Positions 1 to 8,208 of a stretch of 64,000 nucleotides of DNA are shown here, piece after piece. The notes under the pieces were generated by a model. The model had not been told where the DNA came from. It saw only the letters and a list, made by a program, of their open reading frames with translations, and searched no databases. The DNA is from Insolitispirillum peregrinum. GTDB lineage: Bacteria > Pseudomonadota > Alphaproteobacteria > Rhodospirillales > Rhodospirillaceae. How positions within the stretch are numbered: the first letter of the stretch is position 1; each line of letters opens with the position of its first letter. The translations under genes were made by a program, and so were the position numbers. The stretch covers positions 372,001-436,000 of the forward strand of contig NZ_FTOA01000002.1 in assembly GCF_900156605.1 (NCBI RefSeq), given 5' to 3'.

Positions 1-1932
1 CGCCAGACCCTGCAAACCGCCGAACGGACGGCGGCGCTGGTGACGCCTGACCGCGATCTGGCGCGGCGGGTGTCGGCGGAACTGGCCCGCTGGCACATCC
101 GCGTTGATGACTCGGCGGGCAGGCCGCTGGCGGTAACACCGCCGGGAGCCTTTCTGCGGCTGACGGCGACGATGGTGGCTGAACGCTTTGCGCCGGTGCC
201 GTTGCTGTCGGTGCTGAAACATCCGCTGGCAGGGGCCGGGCTGGAACCGGCGATCTTCCGCGATGCGGCCCGCCGACTGGAAATGGCCGTCCTGCGCGGG
301 GTCCGCCCGGGGCCGGGGATTGCCGGGCTGCGGACGGCGCTGCTGGCCTCGGAAGCGGTTGGCGGCGACGATCTGGACGGGCTGGCGATGCTGCTGGACA
401 CACTGGAGCAGTGCTGTCAGGGCTTCGTTACGCTGATGGAACAGGATGAAGCGTCGTTTGCCGACCTGCTCGAAGCCCACATGCGGCTGGCCGAGGCGCT
501 GGCAGGGACGGCGGCGATGCCGGGACCGTTGCGCCTGTGGGCCGAAGATGCCGGGGACACGGCGGCGATCTGGGCGCGCGATCTGGGCGATACCGCCAGT
601 GTGCTGGACACCATCGTTCCGGGGCGCTATCCGGCAGTCCTCGATGGCCTGATGACCGGCACCGGCGTGCGGCAGGAGTTCGGCAACCATCCGCGTCTGG
701 CCATTCTCGGGCCGATGGAAGCCCGCCTGCGCCATGCCGACCTGCTGATTCTGGGCGGCCTGAACGAAGACGTCTGGCCGCCGCAAACGGCCATCGACCC
801 GTGGATGAGCCGCCCGATGCGGGGCGAGTTCGGCTTGCCGCAACCGGAACAACGGGTCGGCCATGCCGCCCATGATTTCGCCGCGCTGTTCTGCGCGCCG
901 CAGGTGGTGCTGACGCGGGCGGAAAAGATCGACGGGACTCCGACGGTGCCGTCGCGCTGGCTGTTGCGGCTCGATACGGTGCTGACCGCTGCCGGACTGC
1001 CCAGGCTGGGCTGTCGGGCACCGTGGCTGTCGTGGGTCAGTCGGCTGGACCAGCCCGACCGCTATGATCTGGGGCGGCGCCCGGCACCCTGTCCGCCGGT
1101 GGCCCTGCGTCCGCGCAAGTTGTCGGTGACGCGGATCGAGACCTGGATGCGCGACCCCTATGCGATCTATGCCCAGTACATTCTGGGATTGCGGGCGTTG
1201 AAGGCGCTCGACGAAGACCCGGGAGCGGGGGATTACGGCACGCTGGTACACCGGGCGCTGGAGCTGTTCCAGCGCCGCTATCCACAGGCTTTGCCCGCCG
1301 ACCCCTATGCGGCGCTGCTGGCCTGTGGCGAACAGGTGTTTGCCGAAACCATCGCTCGCCCGGCGGTGTGGGCCTTCTGGTGGCCACGTTTCGAGCGGCT
1401 GGCGCGCTGGGTGGCGCAGGAAGAAACCGCTCGTCGTCCGCTGGTGCGCGAAACCCATGTTGAGGCCCGTGGCAAGCTGGATCTGGGGGACTTCCTGCTG
1501 ACCGCCACCGCCGACCGTATCGACCTGCTGCAGGATGGCACGCTGGCGATCCTTGATTACAAGACCGGCCAGCCGCCATCGGACAAGGAAGTGCTGGCCG
1601 GGTTTGCGCCGCAGTTGCCGCTGGAGGCGCTGATTGCCCAGAGTGGCGGCTTTGACGGTGTTCCGGGACGACCCGTTTCGGACCTGCAATTCTGGCACCT
1701 GAAGGGCAATACCGACGGCGGCGAGGCGCGCAGCGTCAAAACAAAAGACAAACCGCTGGGTGAGCTGGTGACCGAGGCGCTGGACGGGGTGCGCGGACTG
1801 ATCCGCGCCTTTGATGCCCCCGAGACTCCTTATCTCGCCCGGCCCCATCCTGAACGGGCGCCGAAGTGGTCGGACTATCTGCATCTGGCGCGGGTGCGCG
1901 AATGGTCGGCGGGTGAAGGAGAGAGCGAATGA
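1..1932 (+). CDS. addB: AddB, double-strand break repair nuclease/helicase-like subunit (5' partial)
   Basis: The reading frame is open from the first base, so the N-terminus lies outside the window; 643 residues remain. AddB pairs with AddA to resect double-strand breaks for RecA-dependent repair, the role RecBCD has in E. coli. The C-terminal RecB-type nuclease domain is visible: the motif LDYKTG lies at 1551-1568, with upstream acidic residues in TADRID and a family-typical GTLVHRALELF helix. The stop overlaps the start of addA by four bases (ATGA), so the two are translationally coupled. Identity is firm from the nuclease motif plus the addA neighbour. Confidence 0.93.
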   Translation, partial: RQTLQTAERTAALVTPDRDLARRVSAELARWHIRVDDSAGRPLAVTPPGAFLRLTATMVAERFAPVPLLSVLKHPLAGAGLEPAIFRDAARRLEMAVLRGVRPGPGIAGLRTALLASEAVGGDDLDGLAMLLDTLEQCCQGFVTLMEQDEASFADLLEAHMRLAEALAGTAAMPGPLRLWAEDAGDTAAIWARDLGDTASVLDTIVPGRYPAVLDGLMTGTGVRQEFGNHPRLAILGPMEARLRHADLLILGGLNEDVWPPQTAIDPWMSRPMRGEFGLPQPEQRVGHAAHDFAALFCAPQVVLTRAEKIDGTPTVPSRWLLRLDTVLTAAGLPRLGCRAPWLSWVSRLDQPDRYDLGRRPAPCPPVALRPRKLSVTRIETWMRDPYAIYAQYILGLRALKALDEDPGAGDYGTLVHRALELFQRRYPQALPADPYAALLACGEQVFAETIARPAVWAFWWPRFERLARWVAQEETARRPLVRETHVEARGKLDLGDFLLTATADRIDLLQDGTLAILDYKTGQPPSDKEVLAGFAPQLPLEALIAQSGGFDGVPGRPVSDLQFWHLKGNTDGGEARSVKTKDKPLGELVTEALDGVRGLIRAFDAPETPYLARPHPERAPKWSDYLHLARVREWSAGEGESE

Positions 1933-4900
1933 GTGAGATCATTGCGCAGGCGACCCATAGCCAGCGACAGGCCGCCGATCCCCGTGCCTCGGTGTGGGTG
2001 GGGGCCAATGCCGGGACCGGCAAGACCAAGGTGTTGACCGACCGGGTGCTGAACCTGCTGCTGGAAGGCACCGGGCCGGAACGGATTCTGTGCCTGACCT
2101 TCACCAAGGCCGCCGCCGCCGAAATGTCCACCCGTCTGGCAGCCAAGCTGTCCGACTGGGCGGTGATCAGCGACGAGGCGCTGGATCAGGCGTTGCGTGA
2201 TCTGGGCCGTATCCCCGATGCCGCCCAGCGCACGGTGGCCCGTCGGCTGTTTGCCCGTTTGCTGGATGTGCCGGGGGGGATGCGGATCGAAACGATCCAT
2301 GCCTTCTGTCAAAGCCTGCTGCGCCGGTTCCCGCTGGAAGCCGGGGTGTCGCCGCATTTCGAGGTTCTGGATGAACGATCGTCCGCCGAATTGATGGATC
2401 AGGCCTATGAACGGCTGCTGCAAACGGTGCGGGCTGGCGGTGACAGCCCGCTGGCCAGAGCCCTGGCGGTGGTGACGGCTCAGGTCCACGAGATGAACTT
2501 TCCGGCCCTGATGGGGCAACTGACCGGCAACCGGGGCAAGCTGCGCCGTCTGTTGCGGCGGCATGGAGGACTGGACGAGGCGCTGGCGGCGCTGTACCGC
2601 GTTCTGGAGGTGGCCGAGGGCGAGACCGCCGCTGATATCCGGCTGAAGGCCGTGGCGGTGCTCGATGGCGACGAACTGCGCTCCTTTGCCCGCATGATGG
2701 CCAGCGGCGGCAAGACCGATCAGGGGATTGCCGAAAGTCTGGCCCGCTGGTTCACTTCGTCACCACCCGATCAGGCCAGCCAGTGGGAGCTGATGAGCGC
2801 GGCCTTTCTGACCAAGGACGGCGCGGCGCGCAGCCAGAGCAAGTATCCCAGCAAGGCGGTGAAGGAAACCTATCCCGATGTGCTGACCGTTCTCGACCAG
2901 CTGACCGATACCGTTCTGCTGTGGGAACGACGGTACAAGGCGGCGCAGGTGGCCGAGTGCAGTGCGGCGCTGCTGGTGCTGGGCAACGCGTTGATCTCCG
3001 GCTATGAGGCGGCCAAGGAACAGCGCGGGCTGATGGACTTTGACGACCTGATCTTTACCACCCGTGCCCTGCTGTCGGGCAGCGAGGCGACGGCGTGGGT
3101 GCTGTACAAGCTCGACGGTGGCATTGATCATGTGATGGTCGATGAAGCACAGGACAACAGCCCCGACCAGTGGGGAGTGATCCGCAGTCTGACCGAAGAG
3201 TTTTTCAGCGGCGAAGGGCGGATCAACGAGGCGGTGCGCACGGTGTTTGCCGTCGGCGACCGCAAGCAGTCGATCTATTCCTTTCAGGGGGCCGACCCGG
3301 CGGCCTTTGACACCATGCGGGCGCGCTACCGTGAGGTCGTTCCGGCGGCGGAGCAGACCTTTCACGATGTGACGCTGGGGGTGTCGTTCCGCAGCGTGTC
3401 GGCGGTGCTCGATCTGGTCGATCAGGTGTTCAACGCCACCGAAGCCTGCCACGGGGTGCGCGAGCGGCATGAACCAGTGCATCATCTGGCCGCCCGCGAG
3501 GGGATGGCCGGGTTGGTCGAGCTGTGGCCGGTACTGGAAACCGCCAAGGCAGCGGATGGTCAGCCGTGGAAGCCACCGGTGGAGGTGGTCAGCGGTGACA
3601 CCGCGCAGGCGCGGCTGGCCCGTCTGCTGGCCGCCCGCATCAAGGCGATGATCTCGGGCGAGCGGTTGCTCAGTCAGGATCGACCGATGACTGCCGGTGA
3701 CATTCTGGTGCTGGTGCGGCGGCGTGGCGGCTTTGTCGAAGATCTGGTGCGGGCGCTGAAAAAGGCCGAGGTGCCAGTGGCCGGGGCCGACCGGATGGTG
3801 TTGTCCGAGCAAATGGCGGTGATGGACCTGTTGGCGCTGGGCGAGGCCCTGTTGCTGCCCGATGATGATCTGACGCTGGCCTGTGTGCTGAAAGGGCCGC
3901 TGATCGGCCTCAGTGAAGACCAGTTGTTGCAGATCGCCGCCGGGCGTCCGCGCGGGGTCAGTCTGTGGCGGTCGTTGCGGGCGGCGGCGGAAAAGGGTGG
4001 GGGGCCGTTCCGTCCGGCCCATGAAACGCTGGCCGACCTGATGGGGCAGGCCGACTTTCTGCCGCCGCACGAGCTGTATGCCCGGGTGTTGGGCCCATTG
4101 CGCGGGCGGGAAAAACTGGTGGCCCGGCTGGGCCCGGATGCGCTGGATGCGATTGACGAATTCGTGCAGTTGACCCTGACCTATGACCGGGGCAACCCGC
4201 CGTCGTTGCAGGGCTTTTTGCACTGGGCGCGCTATGACGACAGCCAGAAAAAGCGCGACATGGCCGAACGTCGGGACGAGGTGCGGGTGATGACCGTCCA
4301 TGGCTCGAAAGGCTTGCAGGCGCCGGTGGTGATCCTGCCCGATACCTGCGGGGTGCCGTCAAAGCTCGACAGTGTGTTGTGGGAGGACGAGCACGGCCTG
4401 ATGCTGTGGCCACCGCGCAAGGAAATGCGTGACCCCTTGAGCGACCAGCAGATTGAACGGCTGAAGGATGCCCAGCTGCAGGAATACAATCGCCTGCTGT
4501 ACGTGGCGCTGACCCGTGCCGAAGACCGTCTGTTGGTCTGTGGCTGGCAGGGCAAGACCCGCCGCCCCGAGGGCTGTTGGTATGATCTGGTCGAAGCCGG
4601 GATGGCGGCGATTGGCCAATCCTGCGATGACCCGTTCCTCAGCCGCGAAGGTCCGGCCTTTGGCGTCGAGAGTGCCACCATCTGGCGCCTGCAGTCGGCG
4701 CAGACGGTTGCCCCCCGCATCAGCGCGCACGGGGAGCTGGCAATGGCGGCGGAAGAGGCTCCGTTGCCTGCCTGGACGGCGGCACCGCCGCCTGCCGAGC
4801 CGTCGCCGCCGCGCCCGCTGGCCCCGTCGCGGGTGGAGCTGCCGGACCCGCCCGCCCGTTCGCCACTGGATCACGGAGACAACCCGGCCAGCGATGCCAA

Positions 4901-5441
4901 GCGGCGGTTCCGGCGCGGGACGCTGGTTCACCGCCTGTTGCAGAGCCTGCCCGATCTGGCCCCGCTCCACCGGCAGGCGGCGGCGGCAACCTTCCTTGCC
5001 CGTCCGGTGTGGGAGCTGTCGCCTGCGGCACAGGCCGCCCTGTGCCGCGAGACGCTGGCGGTCCTCGATCACCCGGACATTGCCCCGCTGTTTGGTCCCG
5101 GCTCGCTGGCCGAAGTGCCGATCACCGGGGTGGTCGGTGGCCATGTGGTGTCGGGGCAGGTTGACCGGCTGGTGGTGACCGACGAAGCGGTGTTGATCGT
5201 TGATTTCAAAACCAATCGCCCGCCACCGAGGCGCGTTGAAGACGTCGCGGAAGCCTATTGCGTCCAGTTGGCCCTCTACCGGCAGGTCTTGCAGGGGATT
5301 TATCCCGGGCGGCGGGTGGACTGCGCTCTGGTCTGGACGGATGGTCCCTTTGTTATGCCATTGCCTCGCGCGGTTCTGGAGGCTAGCCTGAAAAACAACC
5401 GCCTGGGGGGTGGTGACTCGGGAGGACAACGGGATGAGTGA
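1929..5441 (+). CDS. addA: AddA, double-strand break repair helicase-nuclease
   Basis: A protein of 1170 residues, the usual size of alphaproteobacterial AddA. It is a UvrD-type superfamily 1 DNA helicase fused to a RecB-type nuclease. The Walker A motif GANAGTGKT is at residues 25-33, the Walker B/motif II VDEAQD near residue 403, helicase motif VHGSKGLQ near residue 790, and the nuclease motif VDFKTN near residue 1092. AddA supplies the motor and one of the two nuclease sites of AddAB. The start ATG overlaps the addB stop. The end overlaps the next gene by eight bases if that gene starts at 5434. Confidence 0.96.
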   Translation: MSEIIAQATHSQRQAADPRASVWVGANAGTGKTKVLTDRVLNLLLEGTGPERILCLTFTKAAAAEMSTRLAAKLSDWAVISDEALDQALRDLGRIPDAAQRTVARRLFARLLDVPGGMRIETIHAFCQSLLRRFPLEAGVSPHFEVLDERSSAELMDQAYERLLQTVRAGGDSPLARALAVVTAQVHEMNFPALMGQLTGNRGKLRRLLRRHGGLDEALAALYRVLEVAEGETAADIRLKAVAVLDGDELRSFARMMASGGKTDQGIAESLARWFTSSPPDQASQWELMSAAFLTKDGAARSQSKYPSKAVKETYPDVLTVLDQLTDTVLLWERRYKAAQVAECSAALLVLGNALISGYEAAKEQRGLMDFDDLIFTTRALLSGSEATAWVLYKLDGGIDHVMVDEAQDNSPDQWGVIRSLTEEFFSGEGRINEAVRTVFAVGDRKQSIYSFQGADPAAFDTMRARYREVVPAAEQTFHDVTLGVSFRSVSAVLDLVDQVFNATEACHGVRERHEPVHHLAAREGMAGLVELWPVLETAKAADGQPWKPPVEVVSGDTAQARLARLLAARIKAMISGERLLSQDRPMTAGDILVLVRRRGGFVEDLVRALKKAEVPVAGADRMVLSEQMAVMDLLALGEALLLPDDDLTLACVLKGPLIGLSEDQLLQIAAGRPRGVSLWRSLRAAAEKGGGPFRPAHETLADLMGQADFLPPHELYARVLGPLRGREKLVARLGPDALDAIDEFVQLTLTYDRGNPPSLQGFLHWARYDDSQKKRDMAERRDEVRVMTVHGSKGLQAPVVILPDTCGVPSKLDSVLWEDEHGLMLWPPRKEMRDPLSDQQIERLKDAQLQEYNRLLYVALTRAEDRLLVCGWQGKTRRPEGCWYDLVEAGMAAIGQSCDDPFLSREGPAFGVESATIWRLQSAQTVAPRISAHGELAMAAEEAPLPAWTAAPPPAEPSPPRPLAPSRVELPDPPARSPLDHGDNPASDAKRRFRRGTLVHRLLQSLPDLAPLHRQAAAATFLARPVWELSPAAQAALCRETLAVLDHPDIAPLFGPGSLAEVPITGVVGGHVVSGQVDRLVVTDEAVLIVDFKTNRPPPRRVEDVAEAYCVQLALYRQVLQGIYPGRRVDCALVWTDGPFVMPLPRAVLEASLKNNRLGGGDSGGQRDE

Positions 5442-5940
5442 AACCGGCAAGTCGCAGGGCAACAGGCCCCTTGTACGGGTCAGAATGGCGACGGCGGGGG
5501 ATTATCTGGCGTGGTATCGCCTGTGGCAGGGCTATCTGGCGTTCTACGAGGCGGCCGTTCCGACCGAGGTCACGCAGGCCACCTGGCGGCGCTGTCTGAG
5601 CGATGTCTGGCCGATGGACTGTCTGGTGGCGGTGGTTGACGGGGATCTGGTCGGCTTTGCGATTGTGGTGACCCATCCGGGAACGTGGAGTCGCCAGCAG
5701 GTCGGCTATCTGGAAGACCTGTTCGTGGCCGCGTCTGCCCGTGGGCAGGGGGTGGGCCGGGCCTTGCTGGAAGCCTGTGCCGCCCGTGGCCGCCAGTTCG
5801 GCTGGCGGCGGCTGTACTGGCAGACCAAGGCCGATAATGCGACGGCGCGGGTTCTTTATGATCAGGTGGCCGAGGTGACCGACTGGGTGCGCTATGACTG
5901 GGATCTGGGCGAGCTGAATTGTGGTCCGCGCAGCCCCTGA
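5434..5940 (+). CDS. GNAT-family N-acetyltransferase
   Basis: A protein of 168 residues with a GNAT fold. The acetyl-CoA binding motif A is clear (LEDLFVAASARGQGVGRALL, about residues 88-107), followed by the C-terminal pattern of a tryptophan-rich strand and NATARVLYDQ, in which Asn and Tyr are typical of the family. I chose ATG 5434 because GGAGG at 5421-5425 sits eight bases upstream; a GTG at 5410 in the same frame is possible but has no good ribosome site. The gene overlaps the end of addA and is probably co-transcribed. Its acceptor substrate cannot be told from sequence. Confidence 0.85.
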   Translation: MSETGKSQGNRPLVRVRMATAGDYLAWYRLWQGYLAFYEAAVPTEVTQATWRRCLSDVWPMDCLVAVVDGDLVGFAIVVTHPGTWSRQQVGYLEDLFVAASARGQGVGRALLEACAARGRQFGWRRLYWQTKADNATARVLYDQVAEVTDWVRYDWDLGELNCGPRSP

Positions 5941-5977
5941 CAGTATGAGCATATTCTTTTCAAGGGTATTGCCCGCC

Positions 5978-6006
5978 TTGACGACCTTCCGTCCCCTCCT
6001 TAGACT
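5978..6006 (+). promoter_or_regulatory. Candidate sigma-70 promoter of trxA
   Basis: TTGACG at 5978-5983 and TAGACT at 6001-6006 are separated by exactly 17 bases, matching five and four of six consensus positions. It lies in the 194-base gap before trxA, giving a 5' leader of about 120 bases. It would make trxA independent of the addBA operon. Confidence 0.5.
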
Positions 6007-6134
6007 CTAGCCATTGATCAGCGGTGGCACGAGCATCCTTGGTCAGCCGGATTTCTTCTTACCACCGTGTTTGCAGGCCTGGCGCGATGGCTGTGCCACA
6101 AGTGCCCGGTGATGCCGTATAAAAGGACAAATCG

Positions 6135-6461
6135 ATGAAACAGGTTACTGACGCCTCCTTTGAGCAGGATGTGCTGAAGGCAGAAAAGCCGGTGCTGGTG
6201 GATTTCTGGGCCGAATGGTGCGGCCCGTGCCGTCAGATCGCTCCGGCGCTGGAAGAACTGGCCGCCGAGCTGGCTGACCGCCTGGATGTCGCCAAGGTCA
6301 ACATCGACGAAAACCCGGAAATCCCCACCAAATACGGTGTGCGCGGGATTCCGACCCTGATGGTGTTCATGAACGGCCAGATCGCCGCCACCAAGATCGG
6401 CGCCCTGCCGAAGAACAAGATGGTGGAATGGGTGGAGTCGGTTCTGGAAGCCGACGCCTGA
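6135..6461 (+). CDS. trxA: Thioredoxin
   Basis: A 108-residue cytoplasmic thioredoxin, the normal length for TrxA. The redox site WCGPC is at residues 28-32, preceded by the typical VLVDFWAEW strand, and the cis-proline appears in GIPTL near residue 75. It reduces disulfides in ribonucleotide reductase, methionine sulfoxide reductase and other targets, and is itself reduced by thioredoxin reductase. AGGACA lies just upstream of the ATG. It is followed by a strong intrinsic terminator, so it is probably monocistronic. Confidence 0.97.
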   Translation: MKQVTDASFEQDVLKAEKPVLVDFWAEWCGPCRQIAPALEELAAELADRLDVAKVNIDENPEIPTKYGVRGIPTLMVFMNGQIAATKIGALPKNKMVEWVESVLEADA

Positions 6462-6520
6462 GGCTGGCACCTGAAACTGAACATGCCTGTCCCCGTCGTG
6501 CTGGCGGGGTGTGGATGATG

Positions 6521-6560
6521 ACAAAACGGCAGGGCATGGCGCTCTGCCGTTTTGTTTTTG
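6521..6560 (+). terminator. Intrinsic terminator after trxA
   Basis: Arms at 6521-6535 and 6541-6555 pair almost without fault (ACAAAACGGCAG with CTGCCGTTTTGT, plus three inner pairs) around a five-base loop, and a T-run follows. The A-tract on the left arm makes it potentially bidirectional. Confidence 0.88.
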
Positions 6561-6730
6561 CCGGTTTCAGCAACCATTCAGCACAATCTGATATGGCTCG
6601 CCCAGAGTTAACCCGCGAGAACGGTAGCACACGGCGCAAAGCGGCGCTAAAACAGTCCCCGAATTTTGCCACGATTGGGCGGTATGGCTCCGCCCGTTGC
6701 CTCAGGCTGTCTGCTTGATTGGGAGTTCCC

Positions 6731-7450
6731 ATGCATCGCTTTGCCAATCCGGCCCGCTTTCTCAGACTGGCGACCATCCTGCTGCCGTGGGCGGTCGGGG
6801 TGACGGTGATTTCACTGGTCGCCGGGCTGGCCTATGCCCTGGTCCTGTCTCCTGCCGATTATCAGCAGGGGGAAACCGTCCGCATCATGTACATCCATGT
6901 GCCGGCCGCCTGGATGGGGATGTTTGCCTACACCATGATGGCGATTGCCAGTGCGGTGGCGCTGATCTGGAAACATCCGCTGGCCGATCTGGCCGGGAAA
7001 GCCAGTGCGCCGGTGGGGGCGGCCTTTACCCTGATCTGTCTGGTGACCGGGTCGCTGTGGGGCAAGCCGATGTGGGGAACCTGGTGGGTGTGGGATGCCC
7101 GCCTCACCAGTATGTTAATTCTGTTGTTCCTCTATTTGGGCTATATGGCGTTGCAGTCGGCCTTTGACGATCCGCGCCGGGGGCAAAAGGCGGCCTCGGT
7201 TCTGGCGCTGGTGGGATTCGTCAATGTGCCGATCATCAAGTTCTCGGTTGACTGGTGGAACACCCTGCACCAGCCGGCCAGTGTGGTGAAGATGGGCGGT
7301 CCGGCGATTGATGCGTCGATGCTGGTGCCTTTGTTGTTGATGGCCTTGGCCTTCAAGGGGTATTACGTGGTCGTGCTATTAATTCGCATTCGTACGGAAA
7401 TTGCCGAGGCGAAGATTCGCACCCTGCGGATGGCGGAACTGCACGGATAA
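6731..7450 (+). CDS. ccmC: CcmC, heme exporter/heme handling membrane protein
   Basis: A 239-residue inner-membrane protein with about six hydrophobic segments. The tryptophan-rich heme-binding WWD signature (WGTWWVWDARLT, about residues 117-128) lies on the periplasmic side. CcmC loads heme onto CcmE during system I cytochrome c maturation. ATG 6731 is preferred over an in-frame TTG at 6719 because GGGAG sits five bases before it. It is the first gene of a ccmC-D-E-F-G-H-I operon; the ccmA and ccmB genes that usually precede it are not here. Confidence 0.95.
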   Translation: MHRFANPARFLRLATILLPWAVGVTVISLVAGLAYALVLSPADYQQGETVRIMYIHVPAAWMGMFAYTMMAIASAVALIWKHPLADLAGKASAPVGAAFTLICLVTGSLWGKPMWGTWWVWDARLTSMLILLFLYLGYMALQSAFDDPRRGQKAASVLALVGFVNVPIIKFSVDWWNTLHQPASVVKMGGPAIDASMLVPLLLMALAFKGYYVVVLLIRIRTEIAEAKIRTLRMAELHG

Positions 7451-7468
7451 CGGAAAGCTGGTGAGGCG

Positions 7469-7708
7469 ATGAACGACTTTCTGACAATGGGGGGCTATGG
7501 CGGCTATGTCTGGCCCGCCTATGCCATCGCCCTGGTGGTGCTGGTGCTGGTGCTGGTTCTGACCCTGCGCGGGGCGGCCAGCAGCCAGAAGACCCTTGAT
7601 CTGTTGCAGCAGGCCCGTGGCGGTCGCCGGTCCCGTCGGGGTGCGGCCCCGGTCGGGGATCAGGCTGTTACTCCTTCGACGGTGGATACGGGAGCCGAGC
7701 GGCCATGA
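7469..7708 (+). CDS. ccmD: CcmD, heme exporter small membrane protein
   Basis: A 79-residue protein with one N-terminal membrane segment (about residues 14-33, rich in Val and Leu) followed by a basic cytoplasmic stretch. CcmD helps release heme-loaded CcmE from the CcmABC complex. Assignment rests on size, topology, the conserved [11 protein letters not shown] start and position between ccmC and ccmE. It overlaps ccmE by four bases (ATGA). It is slightly longer than the common 50-70 residues because of a low-complexity tail. Confidence 0.88.
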   Translation: MNDFLTMGGYGGYVWPAYAIALVVLVLVLVLTLRGAASSQKTLDLLQQARGGRRSRRGAAPVGDQAVTPSTVDTGAERP

Positions 7709-8199
7709 CGCGCAAAAAACGCCGCCTGATGCTGGTGGGGCTGGGGATGCTGTTGCTGGGATCGGCAACGGCGCTGACCCTGACCGCCTTTCAGGACAAT
7801 CTGGTGTTCTTCTACAGTCCATCGGACGTACAGGAAAAGCACGTCGATCCGGGTCGCCGGTTCCGTCTGGGTGGGTTGGTCGAAGAGGGCTCGGTACACA
7901 AGGACGGGACCACGGTCCGCTTTAACGTGACCGACCTCAACAACAGCCTGCCGGTCAGTTTTACCGGCATCCTGCCCGACCTGTTCCGCGAGGGGCAAGG
8001 GGTGGTGGCCGAAGGCGCGCTCGATGGCAGCGGCACCTTCAAGGCGGTCGAGGTGCTGGCCAAGCACGACGAGAACTACATGCCGCCCGAAGTCGCCGAA
8101 TCGCTGAAAAAGTCCGGGAAATGGACCGGCGCCGAGACGGAACGTATGAAAGAACAAGGCCATCCGGCGGGCATGACCGCCCCGGCCAGCGCGAAGTAA
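7705..8199 (+). CDS. ccmE: CcmE, periplasmic heme chaperone
   Basis: A 164-residue protein with an N-terminal membrane anchor (residues 8-28) and a periplasmic beta-barrel domain. The heme-carrying site is intact: His121 binds heme covalently and Tyr125 is an axial ligand (HDENY). CcmE accepts heme from CcmC and hands it to CcmF/CcmH for attachment to apocytochrome c. The gene overlaps ccmD and is followed nine bases later by ccmF, so it is co-translated within the operon. Confidence 0.96.
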   Translation: MTRKKRRLMLVGLGMLLLGSATALTLTAFQDNLVFFYSPSDVQEKHVDPGRRFRLGGLVEEGSVHKDGTTVRFNVTDLNNSLPVSFTGILPDLFREGQGVVAEGALDGSGTFKAVEVLAKHDENYMPPEVAESLKKSGKWTGAETERMKEQGHPAGMTAPASAK

Positions 8200-8208
8200 G
8201 GAACCCTG

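Noticed and set aside
2760-4301. A 513-codon minus-strand frame opposite addA
   Set aside because: Composition rich in His, Gln and Arg; opposite a certain gene.
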